64,000 nucleotides of DNA from Arthrobacter sp. SX1312 (GTDB lineage Bacteria > Actinomycetota > Actinomycetes > Actinomycetales > Micrococcaceae), in the NCBI RefSeq assembly GCF_002929295.1, contig NZ_PJIM01000001.1, positions 418,040-482,039 of the forward strand, in the 5' to 3' direction. Every line of letters starts with the position of its first letter. The stretch's first letter is position 1. The notes below the pieces were generated by a model. That model ran no database searches. It was not told where the DNA came from and saw only the letters and a program-made list of their open reading frames with translations. A program made the translations under genes and the position numbers. This document shows positions 1-9,853 of the stretch, piece after piece.

Positions 1-393
1 GGGGCGGGCCAGCCGGGCCACGCCGTCGAGGATGTCCTGCGTGGGCGTCGTGAGGGTCAGGGCCCGCGCCGCGAGGAGGCAGGCGACGATCCCGCCCGAC
101 ACGCCGAACGCCACGGTCCACCCCTGCAGCCACCCCTGGTAGAGCGCGAGGACGACGAGGACCGGTGCCGCCGGCAGGAGCATCCTCAGGATCCGCACGG
201 GGGACAGGCGTGCCCCGACCACCAGGGCGCCGACGGTCAGGACCAGCGCGACGGCGGTGACGAACGGCGAACGCCAGGCCAGGACGATGCCCGCACAGCC
301 GAGGGACGCCGCGGCCTTGACGGGGAGCGGCGTGCGGTACAGGAAGCCACGGCCGGGCTCGTAGAGGCCCATCGTGCTGCCGAAACCCCTCAC
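1..393 (-). CDS. bioN: ECF biotin transporter transmembrane component BioN (partial)
   Basis: This is the EcfT-type membrane subunit that couples the ATPase BioM to the substrate-binding protein BioY for biotin uptake. The 131 visible codons are rich in hydrophobic segments. The gene leaves the window on the left, so the C-terminal part with the conserved EcfT coupling helices cannot be seen. The GTG start overlaps the bioM stop as GTGA; an ATG seven codons downstream (codon at 370-372) is an alternative start. The order bioY-bioM-bioN with overlapping junctions implies one transcript. The family call rests mainly on context and hydropathy. Confidence 0.75.
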   Translation of the reverse strand, partial: MRGFGSTMGLYEPGRGFLYRTPLPVKAAASLGCAGIVLAWRSPFVTAVALVLTVGALVVGARLSPVRILRMLLPAAPVLVVLALYQGWLQGWTVAFGVSGGIVACLLAARALTLTTPTQDILDGVARLARP

Positions 394-1082
394 GTGCCGC
401 GCACCGGCCGTCCGACCAGGGAGCGATAGTACGCCACGGCCTCGGCAGGCACGCCGTCGAAGACGACGGCACCGCCGTCGACGACGAGGGTCCTCTCGGC
501 CTCCAGGGCGAAGTCGAGGTTGTGGGTGGTGAAGACGACCTGCTGCTCCAGCCCGGCGATGATGTCCCGGACGAGGGCGTCGTTGCGCAGGTCCAGGAGC
601 GTGGTCGGTTCGTCGGCCACGAGGATCCGTGGCTCCACGGCGAGCACGACGGCGAGCGCCAGGATCTGCCGTTCGCCGCCGGAGAGGTCGTAGATGCTGC
701 GGTCGGCGAGGTGGTGCACGCCGAAGCGCCGCAGGACGTCCTCGGCCTGCCGGCGGCGCTCGGCGGAGGGGAGCTTCCGGGCGCGCAGGGACAGCTCCAC
801 GTCCTCGCGGCCCGTGGGCATGACGAGCTGCGAGAGGGGATCGGTGAACACGAAGCCGACGGTCCGGCGGACCGCGCGGCCCTCCTTCCGGGTGTCCCGG
901 CCGAAGACGCCGACCGAACCGCTCGACGGGACGAGCAGGCCGTTGATGAGCCGCAGGAGGGTCGACTTGCCGGATCCGTTGGCGCCGATCACCGAGACCC
1001 GCCGCTCGCGCAGCGTGAGGCTCGCCTCGAGGATGGTCCGTCCGCCGTCCACGCGCACCTGCGCCCCCGCGAACTCAATCAC
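390..1082 (-). CDS. bioM: ECF biotin transporter ATP-binding protein BioM
   Basis: This 230-residue ATPase powers biotin uptake with BioN and BioY. It carries Walker A GANGSGKST, the signature LSGGE, Walker B ILVADEP and a switch histidine in TTHN, in the normal order for an ECF-type (CbiO-like) ABC ATPase. An open frame continues upstream, but that part is out-of-character sequence inside bioY. The chosen GTG at 1080-1082 gives a typical N-terminus and overlaps the bioY stop by eight bases. This argues for translational coupling within the bioY-bioM-bioN operon. Confidence 0.9.
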   Translation of the reverse strand: MIEFAGAQVRVDGGRTILEASLTLRERRVSVIGANGSGKSTLLRLINGLLVPSSGSVGVFGRDTRKEGRAVRRTVGFVFTDPLSQLVMPTGREDVELSLRARKLPSAERRRQAEDVLRRFGVHHLADRSIYDLSGGERQILALAVVLAVEPRILVADEPTTLLDLRNDALVRDIIAGLEQQVVFTTHNLDFALEAERTLVVDGGAVVFDGVPAEAVAYYRSLVGRPVRGT

Positions 1083-1716
1083 GGGGTGCGCGCCCGGCGA
1101 GGAGCCGGGGGAAGGCGCGGTGCACCGACACGGCGATGACCGCGGCCAGGATGTTCTTGAACACATCGCCTGGCAGGTAGGCGGCGTCGACGATCACGGC
1201 ATCCCGCAGGGGCAGCCCCGCGTTGACCACGAGTCCCGCGATACCGAGCGGGTGGATGGTCACCAGGCTCGCGGCGAGGCACGCCAGGAAGAGGAGGGGT
1301 GCCCGGAACCGCTGCCGGCGCAGGACGACGACGGCGAGGAGACCCGCGACGAGAGCCGCGAGGGGGAAGGCCACGAGGTACCCCGCGGACGGGCCGGCCA
1401 GGACGCCGAAGCCTCCGCTGAACCCGCTGAAGACCGGCAGGCCGATCAGCCCGGCCACCAGGTAGAGCAGGACGGCGGCCGTTCCACGTGCGGGCCCGAG
1501 GACGATCCCTGCGAGCATGACGCCGAGGGTCTGGAGCGTGATGGGAACCCCGAGCGGCCCCACCGGGATACCGGGTAGGATTGCGAGGGCGGCAATGAGG
1601 GCGGCGAAGACCGCGACCAGTGAGAGATCGGTGGCATCCCACCGTCGTCCGGACCGTCGTCCGGGTGATGGACTGCTCCGGACCGGCTCGGCGGCGGTCT
1701 TCTCGGCTGGCTGCAT
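1075..1716 (-). CDS. bioY: Biotin transporter substrate-binding protein BioY
   Basis: This is the 213-residue S-component that binds biotin in the membrane. After a basic, disordered N-terminus of about 35 residues, it has roughly six hydrophobic segments. These include the BioY-typical stretch PLGVPITLQTLGV and a GFGVLAGPSAGYL segment. The ATG at 1714-1716 is preceded by a good AAGGAG ribosome site, so it is preferred over an upstream in-frame start. It is the first gene of the bioYMN operon and is divergent from the ABC-F gene. The 167-base gap between them should hold both promoters; no convincing BioQ or BirA operator was seen. Confidence 0.92.
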   Translation of the reverse strand: MQPAEKTAAEPVRSSPSPGRRSGRRWDATDLSLVAVFAALIAALAILPGIPVGPLGVPITLQTLGVMLAGIVLGPARGTAAVLLYLVAGLIGLPVFSGFSGGFGVLAGPSAGYLVAFPLAALVAGLLAVVVLRRQRFRAPLLFLACLAASLVTIHPLGIAGLVVNAGLPLRDAVIVDAAYLPGDVFKNILAAVIAVSVHRAFPRLLAGRAPRD

Positions 1717-1883
1717 GGCACACGCTCCTTCAGCGGACCGGAGTCGCACCGGCTGATCCGGTGATTTGTCGACTTCCTCCAGCCGTCACTGCTTCTGTAC
1801 CGAGACTAGCGCCGGTCATCAGGGGATCCCTTGTGGGATTCCTACAACAAACGCCGTCTCCGGCACCATTGAAAGGCCTCACC

Positions 1884-3482
<1,599 letters not shown>

Positions 3483-3670
3483 CCGTACCGGGACCAGCGA
3501 CGTCCTCGCTGCGCACCCCGCGAGCGGCGGCCTCCCGCGAGCGGCGGTCTCCGGCCGGGCGGTGACGTCCCGCGCCCGTATCCCGGCACGGTCCGCGGCG
3601 CCCCTCCCGCCCGCCGTCGCGCCCGGGCGACCCCCGTCGGATGTGTCCTGACCGGCCCGGCCGGTGTCAC

Positions 3671-3706
3671 GCCCGAGGGTCGGCGGGCCCCACCCGACCC
3701 TCGGGC
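3671..3706. terminator. Perfect 13-bp inverted repeat, probable terminator
   Basis: The arms GCCCGAGGGTCGG (3671-3683) and CCGACCCTCGGGC (3694-3706) pair perfectly around a 10-base loop. There is no T-tract, which is common for actinobacterial hairpins. It lies about 190 bases beyond the ABC-F stop codon, so it may end that transcript or simply insulate the next operon. Confidence 0.45.
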
Positions 3707-3932
3707 GGGGGTCCCTTCGGACGTCCGCGAGCCACGTCTCGGGTGGGTTGGCCCATGCCTCGGAAACGCCCTTCCTCCGTGCAGCCGGGGGCAGTCGCCG
3801 CGCCCCTCCGCCGCGCCACGCCACGTCCCGCCCTCGAATTCGGCGACGCCTCGAGTCGCTGCCACCGCCCTCCGGGGGTCACAGCTACGGCCCGCGCGCG
3901 GCATTTCCCATAGGTACTCTCAGAAACCTTTT

Positions 3933-3949
3933 CGAGTATCGGCTACTCG
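3933..3949. promoter_or_regulatory. Inverted repeat upstream of the polysaccharide operon
   Basis: CGAGTA and TACTCG flank a five-base spacer about 90 bases before the first gene of the operon, in its AT-richer upstream region. The symmetry suggests a regulator site, but no cognate regulator is encoded nearby and the repeat is short. Confidence 0.3.
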
Positions 3950-4035
3950 TGTTTGGCCTTTAGGGGATACGTAACTTGGTCGTACCACCGGGCTGTGCAG
4001 CAGCTTTCCAAGGTCCAACTCTGAGGAGACTCTTC

Positions 4036-4260
4036 ATGATCCCCCTCGATCGCAATGAAAACTCCGGGACGAACTCGGCGGGAGGCGCTGACACCGCCTC
4101 CCTGCGCCGTCGTCCTGCGGTTTCGGAAAGCGGAGTGCCGTTCGCGCTCCCCACCCGCCAGCCGCCGGGAACCGTCGCTCCCTTCGCCGGCAGGACCGGC
4201 GCGCCGGGCCCGAGCGCCGCAAGGATGCACATGCTCGCAGCAGGGGAGGAAGACCGATGA
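4036..4260 (+). CDS. Small hypothetical protein, first gene of polysaccharide operon
   Basis: This 74-residue protein belongs to no family I recognise. It is polar, rich in Gly, Ala, Pro and Arg, and looks disordered, with no signal peptide or membrane segment. Coding status is supported by a GAGGAG ribosome site seven bases or so before the ATG and by the ATGA overlap with the next gene at 4257. Its position immediately before a membrane-anchored small protein and a GT2 synthase suggests a regulatory or assembly role. It could also be little more than a translated leader. Confidence 0.55.
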   Translation: MIPLDRNENSGTNSAGGADTASLRRRPAVSESGVPFALPTRQPPGTVAPFAGRTGAPGPSAARMHMLAAGEEDR

Positions 4261-4799
4261 CAAGTGTCGCCAGCATAGGCGTGGCCGCACCCGGGACTTT
4301 CGGCCGGGACGGTGCGATGTTCGAGGGCCTGCTCGACTTCGTCGCGCAGTTGAGCCTCGTGTTGTGGACCGTCGTGGTCGTCACCGTGATGATCCGTTTC
4401 GTCGGGATCCGCATCTACCGTCGTCGATACCGTCTGGCCGGTGCCGCGCCGGTGGACTCCGTCGCGGCGGAGCCCGCCGCGTCGCACCCCACGGCCGAGA
4501 TCGACGCGATCCGGCCGACCGCCGGGCAGCAGGCCCAGACCGCACCGGTCGCCCACGGCCCGCTCACCGCTACCACCGCCGCGAAGGACGCAGCGCTCGT
4601 GCCGGCGGAGCCCGTCGAGAGCGGGCTGGTCGACGTCTCCTCGACCGGGGCGTTCACGGATGCCGTCGAGGTGGTCCTGCTGCCGGACAGCGTGCCGTCC
4701 AGGGTCACCCCGTCCGTCCAGATGCCACTCCACCCGCCCCGTAGCCGACACCCTGAACCGCGGTCCCCCGCGCTCGCGACCCACTCCGTCGAGGCCTGA
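4257..4799 (+). CDS. Single-pass membrane protein, polysaccharide operon
   Basis: This protein of 180 residues has one clear membrane helix near residues 28-50, followed by a short basic stretch and about 120 residues of low-complexity sequence rich in Ala, Pro, Thr and Val. No enzyme motif is visible. Its start overlaps the previous stop (ATGA), and the synthase gene begins two bases after its stop, so translation is probably coupled. Small membrane partners encoded next to GT2 synthases (for example IcaD or PgaD) assist polymer synthesis. The same role is inferred here from position only, as there is no evident sequence similarity. Confidence 0.7.
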   Translation: MTSVASIGVAAPGTFGRDGAMFEGLLDFVAQLSLVLWTVVVVTVMIRFVGIRIYRRRYRLAGAAPVDSVAAEPAASHPTAEIDAIRPTAGQQAQTAPVAHGPLTATTAAKDAALVPAEPVESGLVDVSSTGAFTDAVEVVLLPDSVPSRVTPSVQMPLHPPRSRHPEPRSPALATHSVEA

Positions 4800-4801
4800 G
4801 G

Positions 4802-6142
4802 ATGGACATCGCGCTCGTCATCTTCTGGCTGTTCGCCGGCGTCAGCATCCTCTATGTGGTGCATTTCGGCCTCTATCTCGTGGGCGCGAATTTCTACGAT
4901 ATCTGGCAGCAGCGGCGGAAGGGCCTCAGCGGGGTCCAGGTACCGGTGGCGTACGAGCCAGAGTGCGCGGCGACCGCCATCTGGAACCGGCGTGCGGCAC
5001 CCGAGGTGCCGGGCCTGGTCTCCGTCGTCATCGCCGCACACAACGAGGAGGCGGTGATCGTCCGGACGCTCGACTCCGTCCGGCGCAGCACCTACCGCTC
5101 GCTCGAGGTCATCGTCGCCGACGATGCATCCTCCGACCTCACCGGACGCCTGGTACGCGACTACCAGGTGCGGCATCCCGGGATGGACCTGCGCCTGATG
5201 CGGATGCGCAAGAACGTCGGAAAGGGCGCCGCGCTCAACGCGGCGCTCCGGCGGTATGCTCGCGGCCAGTTCGTCATGACGCTCGACGCCGATTCGATCA
5301 TCCAGCCCGACGCCATCACGAACGCCCTCTCCTACTTCGACGACCCCTACGTCGCCGGCGTGGCCGCCAATGTCCAGATCCTGGAGGAGACGACCGCCCT
5401 CGGCATCCTGCAGCGGTTCGAGCACATGATCGGCTACCGCTCGAAGAAGCTGTACTCCCTGCTGAACTGCGAGTTCGTGGTCGGTGGGGTCGCCTCGACG
5501 TACCGGATGCGTGTCCTGCGCAAGGTCGACTTCTACGACACCGACACCCTGACCGAGGACATCGGCCTGAGCACGAAGATCACCAGCCTGGGCAATCGGC
5601 GCTTCCGCATGATCTTCGGAGCCGACGTGGTCGCGAAGACCGAGGGAGTGCTGACGCTCCGTGCCCTCGCGAAGCAACGTTTCCGCTGGAAGTACGGCAG
5701 CCTGCAGAACCTGATCAAGTACCGGGGGATGATGCTCAACCCGCACCGCCGGTACACCCGTACGCTGACCTACTACCGCATGCCGATGGCGATGCTCAGT
5801 GAGTTCACACTGCTCGTCTCGCCCCTGGCATGGACGTATGCGGTCTACTGGTCGCTGGTCACCCAGACGCCCGCCCTGATCATCGGCGCCTACCTGACCA
5901 TCACCGCCTACACGCTGCTGACGGTCTGGATGGACGAGAACCTGACGAGGCGCGAGCGCGCCCGCTTGTCCATCTACGCGCCCACGGCGTATTTCCTGTT
6001 CTACATCATGGATCTCGTGCAACTGACCGCTGCGGTCCGCTGCATCGCGCGCTCGCGCGGCCTGGTCAAGCGTCCCGAGATCAACACCTGGAAGTCCCCG
6101 CAGCGGGCCGGGAGCACGGCGGTGGTCGCTCGTGCCGCATAA
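4802..6142 (+). CDS. Processive family 2 glycosyltransferase (exopolysaccharide synthase)
   Basis: This 446-residue membrane enzyme should polymerise a beta-linked polysaccharide from nucleotide sugar and pass the chain through its own membrane channel. One helix lies at residues 3-28. The GT-A domain carries the DDASSD motif (from about D107), LDADS (D162 and D164), TED (251-253, catalytic base D253) and QRFRW (292-296), the D,D,D,QxxRW set of processive synthases. Several C-terminal helices follow from about residue 325. The layout resembles the N-acetylglucosamine polymerases IcaA/PgaC. The two downstream deacetylases make an N-acetylated polymer likely, but the sugar is not proven. Confidence 0.9.
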   Translation: MDIALVIFWLFAGVSILYVVHFGLYLVGANFYDIWQQRRKGLSGVQVPVAYEPECAATAIWNRRAAPEVPGLVSVVIAAHNEEAVIVRTLDSVRRSTYRSLEVIVADDASSDLTGRLVRDYQVRHPGMDLRLMRMRKNVGKGAALNAALRRYARGQFVMTLDADSIIQPDAITNALSYFDDPYVAGVAANVQILEETTALGILQRFEHMIGYRSKKLYSLLNCEFVVGGVASTYRMRVLRKVDFYDTDTLTEDIGLSTKITSLGNRRFRMIFGADVVAKTEGVLTLRALAKQRFRWKYGSLQNLIKYRGMMLNPHRRYTRTLTYYRMPMAMLSEFTLLVSPLAWTYAVYWSLVTQTPALIIGAYLTITAYTLLTVWMDENLTRRERARLSIYAPTAYFLFYIMDLVQLTAAVRCIARSRGLVKRPEINTWKSPQRAGSTAVVARAA

Positions 6143-8006
6143 GCGCCGGCGGTTCGTCCGCATACTGCTCAACCCCCTCGTCGTCGTCTCACTGGTCGTG
6201 GCGCTGATGACCGCGGGGTGGCTGGTGTACACGGGCGGGCAGAGCATGATCGCCCAGGCGCGTCCCGGGGCGAACCTGCTCCCGCCCCTGAGCCCGTCGG
6301 CCGAGGCCACCCCCGGGTCGTCAGGGACGCCGACGGTCACTTCCGCGCCGTCACCCAATACGCTGTCGGTCCCCGACACCTCGTCCGCCACCGACACGCC
6401 GTCGACCGTCGACGCGGTGGCAGGCTGGAGCGTCGGCCACAGCGCAGACGCCGCCGCCACCTTGAACCTCGTCGACGGGCAGGTGGACGACCAGGCACTG
6501 AAGCTCGACGTCGGACGGTACGCCTCGGGCGACGTCACGCTGACGAGTCCGCGGGTGGAGGTCGACCCCGGGGAGACCTACCTGTTCAAGGCGTTCGTCT
6601 CCACCGACACGCATTTCACGCTGCTGGCGCGTCAACATCACACCGACGGGAGCACGACTCTCAGGCAATTGCCGAGCGTCCTCGAGCGGCCGGGCAACGC
6701 CCCGTTCTCCGTGAGCGACGCGTTCGACAGCGGGGACACGGTGACGGCGGTGGAGTACGTGTTCCGCCTCGCATCCGAGGGCAGTGTCCGGGTCGAGGGT
6801 GCCTACCTCGAGGCGGCGGAGGACGTCGCTCTCCCGCCCAGCACGCCGGCCGCCCCCAACCTCATACCCAACCCCGAGCTCGTCAGTCCCACACCGGGGG
6901 TACCCGCGTCATGGTCCCCCTACGCATCCGGGCCGTCGACCGTGGAGTCCGGGCGCGGTGACGACGAGGACGGCCCGTTCCTCTGGACCCGCATCACGAA
7001 CTACAAGAGCGGTGAGGCGAAGTGGCAGTACCAGCCGGTTCCTGTGGCACCCGACCGGCGGTTCGAGTTCGGCGCGACCTACCGGTCCGAGCGTGAGGTG
7101 GACGTGCTCGCCGAGTTCGAGCTCGAGGACGGCGGACGCGTGTTCCGCAACCTGGCGACCGTGCAGCCGGCGGGGGAGTGGACGACCATCGGGGAATCGT
7201 TCCAGGTCCCCGACAAGGCGAAGACGGTCATGGTCACCCTGGTGTCCCACGGCGACGGGACCACCGCAGTGCGCGACTACTCGCTGACCGACATCACCAA
7301 ACCGGGACCCCTCCGGTGGGACAAGCCGATGGTCTCCATCACCTTCGACGACGGCTGGGAGTCGGTCTACGACCGTGCCCTCCCGCTCCTCGACAAGCAC
7401 GGCTTCCGGTCCACCCAGTACGTCAACCCCACGTCCCTCGAGACACCGAATTTCATGACAGCCGCCGAGGTGCGCGGCCTGCACGAGGCCGGACATGAGA
7501 TCGCGGCACACAGCTACTCCCACGTCGATCTCACCTCGATCAATGCCGAGCGGCTGGAGGAGGAGATGCGAAGGAACGAGGAGGCGTTGAACGACGCCGG
7601 CCTCGGCACCGACAACCTCGCTCCCCCCTTCGGACGGTCCGACCCCCAGGTCGACTGGTATGCGAGCCAGTACTTCACGACCGTGCGGGGGACGGACGTG
7701 GGTATCAACACCCGGCAGAGCATCGATCCGTCCGATCTGAAGGTCTTCTACGTGACCGACGAGACCACGCCCGAACTGCTGCGCGAAGCGCTCGCGGAGA
7801 CGGACCGCGTGAACGGCTGGCTCATCCTCGTCTATCACCAGATATCCACCCCCGAGTCGACCGGCACGCAGGACGACGACACCATCGTGGCGGACCAGAG
7901 CACCATCACCAGCGACGCCCTCGCTGCACAACTGCAGATCGTCGACGACAGCGGCATCGAGGTGCAGCCCGTCACTCAGGCGTTCGACCAGTTACAGGAC
8001 CAGTAG
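6132..8006 (+). CDS. Membrane-anchored polysaccharide deacetylase (NodB domain)
   Basis: The protein has 624 residues: a basic N-terminus, one membrane anchor (about residues 12-32), a Ser/Thr/Pro linker and two beta-rich, probably carbohydrate-binding domains (about 90-230 and 245-390). A C-terminal NodB deacetylase domain starts near residue 400. Catalytic motifs are visible: TFDDGW (from residue 404), the metal-binding HSYSH, a PPFGRSD version of motif 3 and LVYHQ near the end. It should remove N-acetyl (or O-acetyl) groups from the polymer outside the membrane. The GTG start overlaps the synthase stop by 11 bases. Confidence 0.88.
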   Translation: MPHKRRRFVRILLNPLVVVSLVVALMTAGWLVYTGGQSMIAQARPGANLLPPLSPSAEATPGSSGTPTVTSAPSPNTLSVPDTSSATDTPSTVDAVAGWSVGHSADAAATLNLVDGQVDDQALKLDVGRYASGDVTLTSPRVEVDPGETYLFKAFVSTDTHFTLLARQHHTDGSTTLRQLPSVLERPGNAPFSVSDAFDSGDTVTAVEYVFRLASEGSVRVEGAYLEAAEDVALPPSTPAAPNLIPNPELVSPTPGVPASWSPYASGPSTVESGRGDDEDGPFLWTRITNYKSGEAKWQYQPVPVAPDRRFEFGATYRSEREVDVLAEFELEDGGRVFRNLATVQPAGEWTTIGESFQVPDKAKTVMVTLVSHGDGTTAVRDYSLTDITKPGPLRWDKPMVSITFDDGWESVYDRALPLLDKHGFRSTQYVNPTSLETPNFMTAAEVRGLHEAGHEIAAHSYSHVDLTSINAERLEEEMRRNEEALNDAGLGTDNLAPPFGRSDPQVDWYASQYFTTVRGTDVGINTRQSIDPSDLKVFYVTDETTPELLREALAETDRVNGWLILVYHQISTPESTGTQDDDTIVADQSTITSDALAAQLQIVDDSGIEVQPVTQAFDQLQDQ

Positions 8007-8059
8007 TTCCCGCTGGTGGGATCCACCGCCGTCGGCCCAAGAGAAGAACGGAGAAGTTC

Positions 8060-9853
8060 ATGACTAGATCCACATCTGGATCCTGCTTGGCGCGGGGGCG
8101 AGCCGGATTGCTGACCATCATGGTGGCGTTGGGGGCGATGGCTTCCACGCTGCTGACCCCCGGGGTGGCGAACGCGGTGGTGAACAACCCAGCGCCCTCG
8201 GCGCTGGTGTCGTTCACCTTCGACGACGGTTTCCGCAGCTCCATCACGGCGGCCGCGCCGACGCTCCAGAAGCATGGTCTCACCGGCACGAACTACGTGG
8301 TCACCGACTGCGTGGGCATGACGACCGTGCCGAACACCTGCCGCGCGGACGGCAGCGTGCCGTACATGACCTGGACGCAGATCAGGCAGCTGCAGACGCA
8401 GTACGGCTGGGAGATCGGATCGCACGGCAAGGACCACCAGTGCCTCGCCTCGACCGGCGACGTCTGCCAGGCCAACAAGCTGACCCCGGCCCAGATCGAC
8501 GCGCAGATGGCGAACAGCAGGGCGGCCCTTGCCGCCCAGGGCATCACCGCGACCGCCTTCGCCCCACCGTACGGCGACTACGACCAGACGGTCCTGGCGA
8601 AGGTCGCCAAGTACTACTCGTCGATGCGCGGTTTCGCCGACGAGGGCGTGAACCTCTGGCCGCTCAGCGATTACCTCGTCCAGAACGTCGCGGTCGAGGA
8701 GGGCCTCGACACCGTGGCATCGCTCAAGGCGAAGGTCGATCAGGCCATCGCGGGCAAGACCTGGGTGGTGTTCACGTTCCACGACATCGTCCCGAACCCC
8801 AGCACCAATCCGGGCGACTACGAGTTCGGCACCGCCGAACTGGACGAGCTCGCCGCGTATGTGAAGACCAAGGTGGCGGCCGGACAGATCAAGAACGTCA
8901 ACGTCTCCCAGGGCATCGTGACCGGCTCTCCGAACAAGATGCCGAACGCCAGCTTCAATGCCGGCATCGGCGAGGGTTGGCGGACGGACGCCCCGACGCG
9001 CGTCACGGCCGACGCCGGAGGCAACGGCAGCTATCCCGACCCCGCCCGGTCGGTGAAGCTGGTGTCGGGCACGGGCCCGACGCACCTGTTCTCCCCGCAG
9101 GTCGCCGTCACGCCGGGGACGAACTACCTGTACAAGACCTTTCTGAACGTCTCCGCGCTGACCTCGGGCGAGGTTGCGTTCTACGTCGACGAATACAACG
9201 CGGCCGGAGCCTGGGTTTCCGGGCAGTACCGTAAACGGGAGAACTCCCGATGGGTGGAGTCGCTCAACTTCACCTATACGCCGAGTTCGACGAACGTGGC
9301 GAAGGCCAGCCTCCAGGTGATCGTCGCAGGGACCGGCATCACGGCCTACCTGGACAACGTCGAGCTGCTGGAGCTCATCGGGGGCACCACACCGCCGCCG
9401 GTCACCAACCTCGTGGCCAACGGCACCTTCGACGCCGGCCTCGGCGGCGGGTGGAGGTCCGACTCCGCGACCGGTGTCGTGGCGGACGGTGCGGGCAACG
9501 GCGCCCCGGCCAACCCGGTGAACTCCGTGAAGTTGCAGGGCGGCACGACCAACAGGCACCTGTTCTCGCCGCAGGTCAACGTGACGCCGGGCAACTACAA
9601 CATCTCCGCCTACCTCAACATCAAGACCCGCACCGCCGGTGAGGTCGGCTGGTACATCGACGAGTACGACGCCAACGGCAACTGGATCTCCGGGCAGTGG
9701 AAGCTCGCCAGTACCGCGATCGGCGTCTCCAACGTCGCCCTGACCTACTCACCGAGCACGACGAACGTCGCCCGGGCGAGCGTGCAGGTGTACGTGACCA
9801 GCAACTCCGGGGTGCTCGCGTACGTCGACGACGTGCGCTGGTGGCGGCCCTGA
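8060..9853 (+). CDS. Secreted polysaccharide deacetylase with two carbohydrate-binding-like repeats
   Basis: This 597-residue protein has a signal peptide ending near VANA (about residue 38) and a NodB domain (about 48-270) with FTFDDGF, the HGKDH metal-binding pair, APPYGDY and FTFHDI. Two homologous beta-rich modules follow (about 300-440 and 450-597). They share phrases such as HLFSPQV, GEV.(F/W)Y(V/I)DEY and (V/I)SGQ, and look like jelly-roll carbohydrate-binding modules. The start ATG follows GGAGAAG. It would act on the same polymer as the anchored deacetylase, but after release or at the cell surface. The gene sits 53 bases after the previous one. Confidence 0.88.
   Translation: MTRSTSGSCLARGRAGLLTIMVALGAMASTLLTPGVANAVVNNPAPSALVSFTFDDGFRSSITAAAPTLQKHGLTGTNYVVTDCVGMTTVPNTCRADGSVPYMTWTQIRQLQTQYGWEIGSHGKDHQCLASTGDVCQANKLTPAQIDAQMANSRAALAAQGITATAFAPPYGDYDQTVLAKVAKYYSSMRGFADEGVNLWPLSDYLVQNVAVEEGLDTVASLKAKVDQAIAGKTWVVFTFHDIVPNPSTNPGDYEFGTAELDELAAYVKTKVAAGQIKNVNVSQGIVTGSPNKMPNASFNAGIGEGWRTDAPTRVTADAGGNGSYPDPARSVKLVSGTGPTHLFSPQVAVTPGTNYLYKTFLNVSALTSGEVAFYVDEYNAAGAWVSGQYRKRENSRWVESLNFTYTPSSTNVAKASLQVIVAGTGITAYLDNVELLELIGGTTPPPVTNLVANGTFDAGLGGGWRSDSATGVVADGAGNGAPANPVNSVKLQGGTTNRHLFSPQVNVTPGNYNISAYLNIKTRTAGEVGWYIDEYDANGNWISGQWKLASTAIGVSNVALTYSPSTTNVARASVQVYVTSNSGVLAYVDDVRWWRP

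Larger units (their letters stand above)
3483..4035. other. Gene-free stretch between the ABC-F gene and the polysaccharide operon
   Basis: No coding region was recognised in these 553 bases. The first half is very GC-rich and holds a strong hairpin (3671-3706). The last 130 bases are relatively AT-rich and should contain the promoter of the polysaccharide operon. They also contain a small inverted repeat at 3933-3949. Confidence 0.6.

Noticed and set aside
4415-6538. 707-codon minus-strand open frame
   Set aside because: It is antisense to the glycosyltransferase gene with its complete GT2 motifs.
7976-9559. 527-codon minus-strand open frame
   Set aside because: It is antisense to the secreted deacetylase; no domain is visible.
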